Below are positions 1-13,199 of a stretch of 40,747 nucleotides of DNA, piece by piece. How positions within the stretch are numbered: position 1 is the stretch's first letter; the number at the start of each line of letters is the position of its first letter. The DNA is taken from NCBI GenBank assembly GCA_015478945.1, contig JABUQX010007600.1, forward strand, positions 65,001 through 105,747, read 5' to 3'. Source of the DNA: Trachelipus rathkii. Its lineage: Eukaryota > Arthropoda > Malacostraca > Isopoda > Trachelipodidae. The notes beneath the pieces were generated by a model that was not told the DNA's origin, did no database searches, and saw only the letters and a list, made by a program, of their open reading frames with translations. The position numbers and the translations under genes were made by a program.

Positions 1-540
1 AGACCTACTTCTGATTAATTAAAATTTTAGTCTATTCAAAGGTTCTAAGAATTCTCTATTTAATATGTACTATTCCTAGATTTTTTAAATATTTTATTAC
101 ATTAATATGTTGACATAAACTTTTTTTTTAACTTAATACACTCTAAAAATAAAGTTTTCTTTAATCATAAGTAACCTCTTACACTTTTAATTTTTTAGGG
201 ACTAAAGAACTGATTAAAATTGAGGTATAGCCTTTATATATCTTGCAAATGCCCTGGGTAACTGAAAACCTTAAATAACTAATTACCGTATATAATACTT
301 GCAAATGGGTGCAATACCTAAGTAAATATATATTTAATGTAATAAATTAAAAAGTAATATAGCACATATGTTATATGGCTATATTTAATCACAAAAATAA
401 GTGGTACTAGTAAGTTTAATCACAAATGGGAGTTATGAAAAGCTCAGGGTCGCATAATTTTTTTCTAGTTTAATAATGATTGAAAGTTTTTTCCCTAATC
501 AAAACTTTTTATGACTGTTAGTGTAACTGAATTGAAGAAC
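1..540. other. unassigned AT-rich sequence
   Basis: AT-rich single-copy-looking DNA with short poly-T runs. I see no convincing open frame, RNA gene or repeat structure here. Confidence 0.4.
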
Positions 541-640
541 CTTGCTACTACTGTGGGCAATCGTTAAACAGACAGTCACAAGACAATTGGCTAGGGTTTG
601 ATTCCTCATCTGGATCCTAGGTAGCAGTTGCCTAGAATAT
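541..640 (+). repeat. possible tRNA-derived SINE fragment
   Basis: The stretch around 590-605 reads ggtttgattcc, a one-mismatch fit to the RNA polymerase III B box (GGTTCRANTCC). It is followed by a small imperfect hairpin built on ctagg/cctag. No clean A box is visible about 30-40 bases upstream, so this would be a partial or decayed SINE rather than a tRNA gene. A chance match in unique DNA is also possible. Confidence 0.22.
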
Positions 641-849
641 TTCCCCTCCTAGAAAAGGAGTGAAGTGCAGACTTTTTCTTAAAAAAAAAAGAAAAAGTGA
701 TTCTAGTAGATTTCCCTTTATTAACTTTGTAATTAAAAGATTTAGATTGCAAAGCGTGTCTAATTCATTAACCACAGAAAATCTGAACTGTAAGCACTGC
801 AAATATATTTTCAAAACTCCAAATTCACTTGTTCCAGTTGCCTTCTCTC

Positions 850-2660
850 ACCAAACCAGACTCTACCACTTTCGGCGCCGGGGAGAGGGACTCCTCGACA
901 ACCCACCATCACCTCCTTTAGCCCACATTAACTTCATCTACATCTTCTTTATCACCACCTGCAAACTAACTCGCTCCACCAAATTCGTTATCCAAAAATT
1001 CGCTTCTCGAGCCCACGTCACAGGCACAAAAAAAATCAAATTCTCACCTCCAAGGAAACAATAACCGCGCAGACCGTCCAGACCTCTCTCCCTTAATGTG
1101 TTGTCTATCGCCTTGGTGTCTAGAACCAATCTCCTTGCACCCGTACTTTATTCTTTCCCTCACCTCATCCACTATTTTAAAAATAAATAGCCTTAAAAAC
1201 TTAGAACATTACATTGCCTCACTCTCAAGGACAACTTTGTTTTTTTTAAAATACTTATAACATTCATTGTCTCCGACTAACTCAAGGACAACTTGGAAAT
1301 TCCCGTTTCCCTTTCCCCATGTATCGACATAACTCAATCCATTTCCAGTTTCCAATTCCCAAAAGTTCTTCTACGGCGCTAGTTTGGTTTACTTTAGCTC
1401 TGCCTCTATAGCTTCCGCATACTACGATCGTTATTCGTACCGCCCTGTATGGTACAGTCCCTTAAAAACTCATAACAAATAAGTTAATTCTTCTTTTTCT
1501 TCAGTTCTCGATCTCCTTTCTTATTAATAACAGCAATTTCCTTACTTGTCTTTATTAACTTCTTTAATCTATTTCACCATCAATCTCTTCACAATAATCC
1601 TTCAGTCCAAGTCTTCCCACTAGGTGACTAGGGAGTTGTTTCTAACATATATTGATTTCTCATAAAAATTCCTTAAAATTACAACTAACATAAAACACTA
1701 TGTAAAATATATCCAAACTACCATACTTTCACTGCTCTCCTCCACCATCGTTCGGAAATATATCTTCCACACAACACGCTTCTAATAAACATAACTTCTC
1801 ATCTTAACAGAACACATTCAATCTCCACCACACATACTCTACAACCTCCCTTCCTTGGAGAATATCTCTTACTCTACCATAGTAGATTCCATCCTTAAAC
1901 CCCCTGTAGCTCTCCCTGATTTGCCATTCCTTTTAACTTTCCTACCTCACCTTTATCAATCCTCTTCCTTAACGCTAATCAACTCACCACTCTCCCCAAA
2001 ATGTTATACCCTTCTCGTATCTTTACGCCTTAACAAACCTTTTTAACACAACAATTCTAACCATGACCTCATCAATTAAATGCAATGCAGATTCAAGTTT
2101 CCTTACGCCATGACTCTCCTCCTCCAATCAGTTTCATCAGTCACGAAAGTACACCCATTTTTCGCACTTCCTTCCAAATTAGCTTTCACTATTCATGCCC
2201 GAATCGTAGAGCTTCATTATCTCCCTACCTACCCAACACTGTTATTGGCTCTTTATATTCATCCAACAAACCAACTTTTTGTGCTATCCTCCTTTTTCCT
2301 ACGTATAATTCCAGACCACTCCTTACTTTTCATAACCTCTATTTGGCTTCAAGCACATTTACCAACGCCTCTTTTTTTACTTTTAACCACATATCCACCT
2401 CTGCACATTCCACGCACCTCAACCATTTAACACCTAGCTTCTCAATACTATCCCTACTTTAGCACACTCACATCACTTTTCTTTCACTTACTACACACTA
2501 ACTTCCATTTAATTAACGATTCAATATTGTATCAACATCATGCTGTGAGTGTGTAGCGACTTCCAAATAATTTATTTGCACACAGTTCAGCTCTTATCAC
2601 GTACTTCTTTATAAGCCCGTTTCATCTTTAACATTTCACTTCGAGCTTGCTCTTATTCTG
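850..2660 (-). mobile_element. decayed LINE copy A (same family as the copies at 19.4-22.1 and 24.8-27.7 kb)
   Basis: The minus strand of this CT-rich block aligns by eye with the connector region between endonuclease and reverse transcriptase in the other copies. Shared minus-strand landmarks are gtgtgctaaagtaggg (about 2445-2460) and the peptide KLIWKEVRKMG (about 2150-2190). The landmark ggtgtactttcgtgactgatga (about 2135-2160) has a near-identical counterpart in the 19.4-22.1 kb copy near 20.7 kb. At the downstream end a short minus frame (938-1129) contains LRERGLDG, which resembles the usual C-terminal tail of such LINEs. The reverse transcriptase core between these points is too decayed for me to place its motifs. 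Both ends are approximate; the upstream end runs into a TA-rich zone, suggesting 5' truncation. The long plus-strand frames here are antisense shadows. Confidence 0.5.
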
Positions 2661-2689
2661 CCCCCACTGAACTGGTATATAGTTAATAC

Positions 2690-3195
2690 TAAGTATAATC
2701 TGCACCTTAACCGAATCTTGACCTCAGGTATACTATATATTATAATCAGATATACATACTACTAATATAATATATATATATATATAATAATAATATAATA
2801 TATATAATATATATATATCCACAACGTTATATAATATAACTATACTTCATAATATTAATATATACTTACCAACTATATCATAAACTATATATATATATAA
2901 TACTACCTATCACTCTACTATCCTATGTATATCTATACCATTACCTATATCCACTAACCACCCTACTACCTATATATATATATCACGTTATCTAATAATT
3001 TTAATTACTAAATCTGAATATATCATAACTACTATCATACTATTACGTCTCATCATACCCTATATATAATATTACTAAGTCATCATAATATACATATATC
3101 AATCAGCTTGTCACACATACGAATATACACTAATATAATCACCTATAATTCATATATATTATTACTATTACTATATAATATATATTATATATTAT

Positions 3196-3233
<38 letters not shown>

Positions 3234-3400
3234 TATATATATATTGTAATTTTGTGTATATATATATATACATATATAGATATTATATCTCTATGGCCTA
3301 TATAATAGTATAACTATATATAATATATTATCATAATACCGCTATCATTACTATTACTATACTAATATTTTAAAGAATATGATAATAAACTATAATATAA
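2690..3400. repeat. TA-rich microsatellite zone
   Basis: Interrupted (TA)n runs, clearest at 2765-2820 and 3200-3250, are mixed with degenerate tat/ata words. The open frame through it only encodes I/Y strings and is not a gene. Confidence 0.8.
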
Positions 3401-4480
3401 CTATTGAGAGAATTGGGATTTCTCACTCTTCGCTGTGCTTGAAATTGTATAAATAAGAAAAACCCTCTCCAGATTCCACCCTTGGCCGATGAATAAATCA
3501 TCATCAGATATGCGACATAGCAAGGAACATTGAAATGAACACATATATGACTCACAAGTAAAACTAACATCTTACTTCAGCTGCAAACATGGTTCCAGAA
3601 CTTGGCGTTAGCTGTGCTACATACATGTCTTGCCTACATCAAAGTACGATACGATAGAAACTATGACCCGATAAAACGAAAGGCACCCAACACATACCAC
3701 CCCTAAACTACTCTCCTGACCAACCCCTTAAATCCTCGCCGAATCAATCAAGAAAAAACGTCTAACCCTACTGCTACAAGGTCAACAACCACTCCAACGT
3801 AACACAAACAGTCTCCCTAAACAGCCGACCGCCCACCCCTGTGGTATCTCCTCGTAAGATTCATGCACAACCCATAACCGGGCTTCAGTACCCGAGGTCG
3901 CCTCAAGCACCACCGATCCCATTCGGTCCAGCCATTCTACACAAAACATCATAACCTCACCCCCGAACACACCTCTCAATCATCTCGCGCTATACTCTCC
4001 AAAGCCCACACCACACCTCCCAATAAAATCAAACCTCCGCACTGTCCTTCTCAAACACAACTTTCTTCACTCCTACAGATCACATCACTTCACATCACCT
4101 TGACTCGCATACTCAAGAACACTACTCACCTGTCAATATAGGCTTGGCTATCCTTCGCCACCGCAGGACTCGACGTTCTCAGCCAGCGACTGCGGATCAT
4201 CAGCCCATATAACCCACTATTAGTCCCCACGACAGACTATCGTCTACCTCCCTTACCCAATGACACCCCCCACCCTACATCCTCTCCATCTCCGTCCAGT
4301 ACCCCACACAATCCACTAATCACTCCTCACCACAGCCCCCCGACTCTCCACCCCCGCACCTACCCCGCTCCCACTCTTCACATAACTCCGACCACACCAC
4401 ACCCAGCCCACATCCAACGCAACACTCCTCATACTCTCACACCACCTAACACCTAACAAGGCCCAACCTCTACAACTTAT
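3400..4480. other. unassigned C-rich block
   Basis: Moderately GC-rich plus strand, unusually poor in G, between two TA-rich zones. A 65-codon minus frame (3782-3979) and a 66-codon minus frame (3370-3570) are open, but neither resembles a family I recognise. The strand asymmetry resembles that of the antisense LINE copies in this window, so it may be an older relic of the same kind, but I found no shared landmark. Confidence 0.35.
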
Positions 4481-4815
4481 ACATAATATTATATCCAATC
4501 ATACATATAAGTATTATTATCATATATATCTAATACTATATCATATAAATACACTTAATAAAATATACTTAACTATATATATATCACATACGTACATCTA
4601 TATATATATCGATATATACTCAATCATAATATACTTACACCGTCACTACCCCTATATCATATAAATACTATTATATATATTATATTAATATATATAAGAT
4701 ATAAATAATTATCCATAATCATAATATTACTCTGAATCGATACTTATATCCTACTATAATCGAATAATTACATATACTACCTCATAATATACCCGTACCT
4801 ATTACTAAATATCAA
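4480..4815. repeat. TA-rich degenerate microsatellite
   Basis: Short interrupted tata runs and ata/tac words. No coding signal is visible. Confidence 0.6.
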
Positions 4816-5000
4816 GACTGGCACCCCGCCTCCATGTTTAGGCCCCAGCGTAGTCGCGCTAGCCGACCCACCTCCGCAACATCGAGCAGACCGCCAGAAC
4901 ACACGTTCAGCAGTCGGCCTAGCGCTCCTCCGCCGCACTTATTGACTCCATCCAAACCTCCGCCCTATCGCCAAGTCCCCCGCACGTCCGCAAACATCTC
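4816..5000. other. isolated GC-rich block
   Basis: About 180 bases with many CG dinucleotides (for example around 4850-4935) stand out sharply from AT-rich surroundings. A 70-codon plus frame (4834-5046) runs through it and is rich in S, R and P. It has no recognisable domain and probably only reflects base composition. It could be the interior of a small transposon; I see no terminal repeats. Confidence 0.35.
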
Positions 5001-5188
5001 CCCTACTCATAAATGTTTGCGACTTCACAAAAGAATTTATAAATAAAATACTAAATAGTAAATACTAATCATAAAAAATATATATTTATAAGTTATATGA
5101 AAATTGACGCAGAACACATGAATGATTTACAAAGTCTAAAGCATTTTCCACTTCGCTCCTCAATAGTCGTCTTCCAAAGCGGCAAGAG

Positions 5189-5572
5189 ATGCCATTTACC
5201 TTTCCGAAAATACGATTTAGGTTGCTCCAAAAATTAACAACTCAGTTAGGCCTGCACCTCTTTTGCCCGTCAACAATATCCCCACCAATATCCTCAAGAT
5301 CCCACCTCGGTCTACCAAGCACGCCACAGACTAGGCCGACCAGTGTATTCATATTTTATTTCGAACCAGACTTCAAGCAAATTCGATCCATTGCTCGAAG
5401 AGGAAGATGTCTCCTTGGTAGCAGGTGTTTGGTGGTCATTTCACTATGCAGCAGTCTATTTGCTAATTCTCACTGTCCTCTTCACCTAACATCATTCTGC
5501 CTTCCCTCTGACAATAAATTCTTGACCAACCCTGTCCCACCCATAAGAAGGTCTATTCGTCCAAGACTTTAG
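5189..5572 (+). other. unrecognised open frame of 127 codons
   Basis: The plus frame is open for 127 codons in a block of balanced composition between AT-rich zones. The product is rich in S, P, R and L and contains no motif I know. The minus strand is also partly open and reads more like a coding relic: it has a WDLEDIGG-type stretch near 5290-5330 and an NRIFGKVNG-type stretch near 5200-5225, interrupted by stops. A decayed mobile-element gene on the minus strand is as likely as a real plus-strand gene. I assign no function. Confidence 0.2.
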
Positions 5573-5639
5573 ATAGAAGCTCATGAAAGCCTCGACTCTG
5601 CAGAGTCGATGCTAATATGAACGATGGGCAGGGTCAGCA

Positions 5640-6560
5640 TATATATATATAATATATACATATCACTACCACTCCGATAATCACTATACACTTATATACG
5701 TATTATTATTAAATATAATAATATATATATATATTATATAATTATCATTCTACTATATTAATTACTTATCATACCGTACTACGTATATATATGTATATAC
5801 TATATAACTATATACATACTGTATATATACTTACTCATATATTTAGTCGTTACTTTTTTACCTATACTATAACCTACTACGCTACTATATATATACACTA
5901 TATGAAATCAATATATCTCACGTACTAATATACTACTATATACTATATAATATCTACCTATATTTATGGTAATCAGTCTCCTGTGAAAACCCAAAGTTAA
6001 TCACCTTACTATACTACTTACCTATATAATATACTATAACGTATACCCATCACCCTACACCAATACTATATACTACCATACTATTACTAATATACGTATA
6101 AACTATACTTATATCTATTCCTACCTAACACTATAATCTACACGTGGACTACCATCATACTCGTAGATAAATTATACTACAATATCAACTTATAATATCT
6201 TATGGGTTTAACAAGACATCTATCTTAGATCAATTGCCCTATTATTTCATCAAGCCTCAATAAATATCAATTAAACTCCCTCAAGTTATTGATTCCAATC
6301 CTTTTAACATCAAGCCTCCTACTTTATTATATCATCCCGTACTACAGCCGATTTAATGCGACGCGTGTTAGACGATTATAGTCTCTCGCAAGCTCTCCTC
6401 TTCAACAGCTATTATTTAATATATGAACCAATCCCTACACGTCTACATAGCAACTTCAAATTCAGTATAATTCAGTTTATAACCTTAAGATAGAAAATTA
6501 TCATTTCTCTATTCATACCACACATACACACCATTCCAATAATCTAAACTCTAATTTTTA
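5640..6560. other. AT-rich spacer with interrupted TA runs
   Basis: TA-rich degenerate sequence to about 6200, then ordinary AT-rich DNA. No open frame, RNA gene or inverted repeat is evident. Confidence 0.5.
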
Positions 6561-6569
6561 ATTTTTTTA

Positions 6570-6745
6570 AAAAGGGCGGAACAAAAAGAGCGACCACACC
6601 TTTTTTTTGATCCGCACGTGAAAGTCCGCTAATTTCCTGACAACTCCGGCACCTCCGCCAGTCCGCACCTATTCTGGTAGTCCGCTCTGAGCGGACTGCG
6701 GACTAGCGCACTAGCGGACTAAAGAGAGGCGGCCTAAGTGTACAA
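6570..6745. repeat. TCCGC/GCGGA-rich block with a perfect short hairpin
   Basis: The word TCCGC occurs repeatedly in both orientations within about 140 bases. At about 6679-6698 agtccgct and agcggact form an 8 bp perfect stem around a 3-4 base loop. A second inverted pair (gcggactagcg, cactagcggacta) follows. The block is GC-rich and lies between AT-rich spacer and a TA array. This looks like the end of an inverted-repeat element; the class is unknown. Confidence 0.4.
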
Positions 6746-6774
6746 CTCCACCACCCTCCCTAAAATATTACTTA

Positions 6775-7110
6775 TATCAGTAATATATATCATATATATA
6801 TATATATTAATATACTATATTATATATATATATATAAATATATTATATATTTATAATAAAATTATAATATAACTATTATATTATGAATATATATATATGT
6901 AATAATTATATATATACTACTCCTATATATATATATCATTACTAAATTATTTATATAATATAAATATCATCATATATATAGAATACCTACAAATTCATAT
7001 TGATCATACGTATCTCAAACTTCTTATATTATATATATATATAACTATCCCTATAGATAGTATATATTCAAACGTAATATACTATATATACCCTAACAAG
7101 GCAGCTTATT
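6775..7110. repeat. interrupted (TA)n array
   Basis: Several near-pure TA runs (about 6790-6860, 6885-6935, 7025-7045) are broken by short unique words. Confidence 0.75.
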
Positions 7111-7615
7111 CACTAATACCTACTAACAGCCCGTCACCGCCAATAATATATCCTACAGCATCATATAACTTATATACGTCCACCTCTAACTCCGATACTC
7201 ATAGTCTCTCCACATCCAATAATATCAATATATATGACAAGTGCCGTACCACCGCCTCTTCGGATATCTGAATACCACATTATGATGAACCAAAAATCAC
7301 CGTACTAATATTCAACTCAGTATACTTTTTCTTCCAAAAATTGCCGCTAAAATAGTTCGAGCGCCTTTTCACTCGTAAACTTTTAATCTCTTTAACATTT
7401 CGAAAAATTCTGAAATGTAAAATTTCCTTTTACACTATCAACAATTCCAACCTAAATCTCTTAACATTACATCGACAGAAAGGCCTAAAATTCCTCCGGT
7501 TAAAATGCATAATCTTTCAAACAGACTACCACAAAAATCTCGACCAGAAGCAAACAACAGAAAACCTCATTAAGATTCATTCCAACGTTATGTGGGAGTA
7601 AATGGCTGCTTACTA
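7111..7615. other. unassigned AT-rich sequence
   Basis: Ordinary AT-rich DNA without a long frame or repeat that I can identify. Confidence 0.4.
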
Positions 7616-7945
7616 TTTTTATCCATCTAAATTTTAAATTAAATAATAATCAAATAATAATAATAATAAAAACCTACTAAAATAAATACATATAAATAAA
7701 TAATAATCTAATAACTAATAATAATTCTACATAACTACTAATCCAATCAACTAATAAGCCAACTACGATGGAAATTAAGATTTACTAATTTATATAATAT
7801 GATCAGATAAATAATAATCAAATCAGATAATAATAATCGATACTGATATATCGATGAATCACATAATTCTCAATAAATGATAAATGCTAATGATAATGAT
7901 AATAATAATTAATAATAATACATAATATTTATAATATATAATACA
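7616..7945. repeat. degenerate (AAT)n microsatellite
   Basis: Repeated aat/ata/taa triplets, for example about 7645-7670 and 7870-7930, with interruptions. It leads directly into the purine tract that follows. Confidence 0.7.
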
Positions 7946-8145
7946 GAACGAAAAAGAAAGAAGAAGAAGAGGACAAAGAAGAAGGCTAAGAAGAAGAAGA
8001 AGAAGAAGAAGAAGTGCCCGTTTGAAGAAAGAAAGAAGTTAAAAGAGAAGAAGAGAAGGAAGAAGAATGAAGAAGAAGATAAGATAGGATAGAAGAAAAG
8101 CGACGGAAGATAGAAGCAAAGGAACGAAGAAAAGAAAGAAAATTA
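7946..8145. repeat. purine tract with (GAA)n core
   Basis: Around 200 bases of almost only A and G on the plus strand, with a (GAA)n core at about 7988-8015 and degenerate gaaga words on both sides. Few pyrimidines interrupt it. Long homopurine tracts can adopt triplex (H-DNA) structures; that property is known for GAA repeats and not shown here. Confidence 0.8.
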
Positions 8146-9234
8146 TTATTATTTTATTAATTCATTCATATTATTATTATTTATCTATTTATTATTATTA
8201 TTATTATTATGTATTGATTTTCTATACTCGCTGTTCATAACTGTATTAGTGCTTTAGCAACTTTATAAAATATTACTTAAACTTCTATTACGTATTATAC
8301 TCCTCAGCTCTTTCAATGTTATCACTTAGTTTTTACAACTACATATTGTATATTCTTTAACTATTCGTCTATCTCATATAAGTTGGTACATTTTAAGTTA
8401 AATCTTTAATTATTACTATTCCACTTTAACTATTCATTATTTATACCGGCTTCATTACTTACCTTAAATTTAATTTATTCATTATTCATGATAATAAAGA
8501 CCCTCAAAGGGTCTTTATAATTTAGAAAAATGAACTAATTTCACAATTCATTCCAATTGATTATTATTGTTGGTGCGTCCGATGTATATAAAAGACACCT
8601 ACTTTTATGATAATTTATCTATTATTTCATTAAATTCATCATCTAATTATTATCTATATACTATTCCATTGCCATTATTATATTATGATTAATTGATTAG
8701 TCTATTATATTATTATATACTTATTCATAATTATTATTATCTGGATTTATTAATTACTTATTGATAGTATATTAATTTAGACAAAATGCACATGAGTTTA
8801 GATTAGATTATGTCGGTATTTAGTAAATTAACCTATTGGATAATATTTTTTAGTCTCTAATATTTAAATTTCAATATAGAATTTTATATTTATACAAATT
8901 TACAAAATCTTTCTCTTGGTGCGACTCAAAGGGCTAAAAACGACTCTTCAGACAGCTCATTTCATGTCATTGTTATTTTATATTGCAATTGTTTATTTTA
9001 ATGACAGAAAAAATTACTTCATTGCAACTATTTCATTGACAGAATAAACGATTTTCAATTGCAATTATTCTAATGAATTATTATATATTTATTAGTCATT
9101 ATATAAATTTATTATGATTATTATCTCATTTATCTATTATTATTGAGTTATGTGATTATTGATTATTAATAATATTATCTCATTAGTTATTATTATTAAT
9201 TACTTAGTTATTATCCATTAATTATTATTTTATA

Positions 9235-9267
<33 letters not shown>

Positions 9268-9535
9268 TTATTATTATTATTATCTAATAATTATTAACCC
9301 TTATTATATTCGATTAGTATTATTCATTATTTCATATCATTAGTCTATTTATTGTTATTGTTGTTATCTATTTATTATTATTTAAATTTTTATTATATAA
9401 TTATTATTATTATTATTTATTATCATTATTATATATTATTATTATTGTTACTTATTTATTTTAATTATTATTATTATTATTACTTAATTATTATTATTAT
9501 TATTATTAATTTTATCTGGCTTTGCTTACAATGAT
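8146..9535. repeat. ATT/TTA-rich microsatellite zone
   Basis: Strings of (TTA)n and (TAT)n recur, clearest at 8160-8215, 9235-9290 and 9355-9510, separated by AT-rich unique sequence. The plus frame at 9352-9534 encodes only I, Y, L and N strings and is a by-product of the repeat. Confidence 0.75.
8494..8518. repeat. perfect 10 bp hairpin
   Basis: ATAAAGACCC and its exact reverse complement GGGTCTTTAT are separated by the five bases TCAAA. It lies in an AT-rich repeat zone with no adjacent gene, so it is not a terminator for anything visible. It differs from the animal histone 3' stem-loop in stem and loop. Confidence 0.5.
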
Positions 9536-10745
9536 AACAATATAGTGAAACTTTCTTCGGTAATCTACGCCGTTGAATATACACTTTATTGGAATTATTG
9601 TAAATTTCAAATATTACTAAAGTAAATAATCAGTAATTCTTTAGTTTATTTATCACTTGATGCACTTTAGCATTAGTCGTTATATGTGAAACTGGTGCGA
9701 CTGTTTTAATAGAATTTTTCATGTAAAATGTATCGGTGTAATCAACAATACTTAAGAAATTCTTAAATGAAGCGAATATTCATCAGTTTAGTAGTTTTGT
9801 GATAGACTTTATTGCCCAATACTATCGCTGGTAAAATTTAAGACTATGCTTCGGGTTAACAAGAGAGTTAAAATTCCATAATACACAATAGAGAGACTGG
9901 CCATTTATTAATTTCACCCACTAAGTTGAACTAAGCTTAGTGAATTTAATTAGATAACGTATTTCAAACAGTCAGACGCTAAACATTATGTGTCTGATAC
10001 GGCAAACACCAATCTAGAAATTGGCTAACAATTTGTTTTCTTCTTTGACACAATCTTTTCCCTTTCACCATTTCGGTAAGACACACAGAAATTAAACTAA
10101 TCAACACAACATGCAACTAATCTACATCAAACTCGCTGAAGATGTTAATATTGAACAAGCACACACCTGCTATCAATCGTAACCCAATGATATATTTATT
10201 TATTATAATTTGAATATGAAAAATTTATCTAAAATGCATAAATTTCACATCTTTGGGTATTATGCGAAAATATAACTCCCACCAACGATGCCATTTGCTT
10301 CATTGAGATTTGATTCCTTTACATTCCTTCACACATTCGGGTTTCGTCGAACATTTCAATGAATTTTGAAAATTTTTAAGTTTGAAAACACTTTTATGCG
10401 TTTTTGGCTGTTATTTAAATCATTTAGCTAATTAGAGATAATAGCTTATTTTTATGGTTTTTCACAGTGGTAACAAAATATCAAGTTTGAAAGAGAAGAA
10501 ATTAGAGTAATAAAATATTTCGCTAAGTACTTATTATTACCCTTATGCTAAGCTTGTTATTAGAATAAAAATAAACTTCTAAATTATCCACTAAATAATT
10601 ACTTTCATGAGAGTAAAAACTCTCTCAGGTAAAAATGAAATGTCTCCTTGATCTGAAGTTTAATGATTAACTTCACCCGTGAAAAAAACTAAAAACAAAA
10701 GTGCACGATGGTGTTATTATTAAGGAGGATGGTGTTTTCTTGTTT
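9536..10745. other. unassigned AT-rich sequence
   Basis: No frame of note, no RNA gene and no inverted repeat that I could see in about 1.2 kb. Composition is ordinary for the window. Confidence 0.4.
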
Positions 10746-10754
10746 TTGTTTTTT

Positions 10755-10786
10755 AAAATATATATATATAATAATATATATATATA

Positions 10787-10825
<39 letters not shown>
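10755..10825. repeat. (TA)n array
   Basis: Almost pure TA with a few one-base phase breaks. Confidence 0.85.
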
Positions 10826-10828
<3 letters not shown>

Positions 10829-10829
10829 C

Positions 10830-13160
10830 TATTTGGGGATCTTTTTGAATAAATTTATTTCATAAAAATTGTCACGCAAATAGTAATTACAAAAATAAAA
10901 ATAATAACGAGATATACAAGAATAAATATGACGGTAAGCCAACACATAACAAAAACCACACCAATAATAATGTGAATGAATCGGCAAAAGTTGCTCAAAC
11001 TATAGAAAAAAGACACAGAAATCTCAGTCCGAACACAAAGTATACCCGAAGCATACACGAACCCCAGAGTCCTGGGAAATAATAATAAAAAAAATTAATT
11101 ACATTAAGTATGCTAATTCAAAATATAATAATTAATTAATCTTAACGCATTAGAATATGATATTTAATAATAAAGATAGCAATTAATTAATAAGAGCTAT
11201 TTTGAGTAGACATGATAAATTTAGCCCGGGCCTACTTAGGAGACCTACCCAAATTTATAAGTTCATATTAACAAAAGAATTTTTGGGCGTAGGTGCCCTT
11301 ATAGAAACGGGCCAAAAGAAATATAGAAGCCACTTTATATCTAACCTGGGGCCTACTACCATGAGAAAGCTAGCTAATAATAATAAAAATATACATGATG
11401 TTGTGAACGGTATTATTAACATATAAAGAATATCACTTTGGTAACACAGGACCGTTTCTATGGGGTCACAAGGCAATCACACGAAAATTGGTATTTACAC
11501 TAATACTAAAAATAAATTACAATCACATTATTCATTACACTTACCACATTAGCAATAAAGAAATAAGTGGCTATAATAGGAATATACGAGTTGAGTGTTA
11601 AGAACTTGGGTGGTGTGATCTTGATTCATATCCAAAGCATTTGCATTATAGAGTATCGGACATATCAGCGTCACTTAGTCTTCTCATATTTTGAATACAA
11701 CGATCTCACAATCTCCTTTGGTTTTCACTCTTACTTTGTATGCTTAACTTATATTAGCTTTCTTTCAAATCGGCTGTTGTTGAGATATCGGATGTTATTG
11801 ATGGGGCGACTTTTTCTTTTTATCTGTTTCTAATAGATGTGTTATGCCTTCACAGGGTATTCTGTTAATCCTATCTTTCCATTATTATTTAATACCTACA
11901 CTTTTATTTAATTAATGACTTACTCTACTTACGATATAACCTCTAACTCTATCCCTCGGTATTTTATCGATGACTCGGTTAACTCACTTCCTGATTCTTA
12001 ACCAATAACAATTCCTACTTTCACCATTTTACTTTATTGAGAATTGCTATTATCCGTATATAATAATCTTTTCGTATATTATTTCTACGTGCATGATGAT
12101 AAGTAGACAATTATATATTAAACTTTGCTGACATATTTCAAATCTTATATAAAATAACCCAAACTTTTACAAATCATCTTCATCGCAAAAATACCTTCTA
12201 ACTGTTTACCTGTCTTTTTTCGTCGAGTTTTAGTCGGTCTCTACCTGTTGAACAATATAGAATACCTTTAGGTTATTAGACATTACTGAAACATAAATAA
12301 AATGTATGGATGAAACCGCTCACCATCACAACAAGTAACGATAGCTAGGTTATTAGCGGTTATATTACAAATAGACAACTGGAAGTTTTGTTCTAGACTG
12401 AGACTTTCGCTACTTTTATCTATTTCATGATTGAGCTCCGTACTATTAATTTACTAATAAGTTCCTACAATTCACCGCCTACATTAGTTATAGGATATAG
12501 ACTTCTATCATTATTATATACTAAGGGGGTGGTGGGGCTTACTGGTTTAGCCTGAGCTTATTTTGGAACAGGAGTGCTAGAGTCACGGCTAAAATAGGCC
12601 TTAATATAAAATACTGGTTCTGTACCTTATTCAGTTCACTTGACCTTTACTCATACTATTTGCGAGGCGATGTTGGTGCTTTACATCTATCGTTATCCTA
12701 TAGTGAATCCATTAGAGCAGCGGACATTTAGCCATGCCGTTCGAGGAATATTATTAATCATATTATTACGCTGTAAACATCCACCTTACTTTAACGTACA
12801 GACGGCACCTCTCACGTAGTAACACAATAGGTGCTGTATATGATATAGTCTGCGGGTCAAACAATAGGATATTGTGTGTTTGTAACATTATAGTTAGATA
12901 ATATATTTCCAGGCTACGTTATGCTTGTGGTGCATTCCTTCTTTCCTGACGCACTCTAGTTATTTTTGTGGTAATTATCCTTCTTTCCATCATTCTAGTT
13001 TTCCTAACTAAGAATTTAATCTCCTATCAACGTTTAAATAGTCCTGAGCGTCTGTTGGGCTCTATTGCGTAATTATTGCTGCTAGAGGTGAACACACTTT
13101 ATGAGAGATACTACATACTCACTCTACTTAGAATTAGGCTCTGCCCGTGAGTGGGTGAAC
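10830..13160. other. unassigned sequence with three short open frames
   Basis: About 2.3 kb without recognisable genes. Plus frames at 11202-11426 (74 codons) and 11567-11833 (88 codons) and a minus frame at 11255-11476 are open. The first contains a LGPTTMRKLANNNKN stretch and the second is hydrophobic and aromatic, but none has a domain I recognise. No splice context could be tied to them. They are most likely chance frames. Confidence 0.35.
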
Positions 13161-13199
13161 TGTTAAAAAAATCCTTGAAATTTTGTGGTCGATTATATT

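Noticed and set aside
2080..2462. Plus frames of 116 and 125 codons
   Set aside because: Two overlapping frames of low complexity that are antisense to LINE copy A.
8494..8518. Histone-type 3' stem-loop or transcription terminator
   Set aside because: Stem and loop do not fit the histone consensus and no gene is adjacent.
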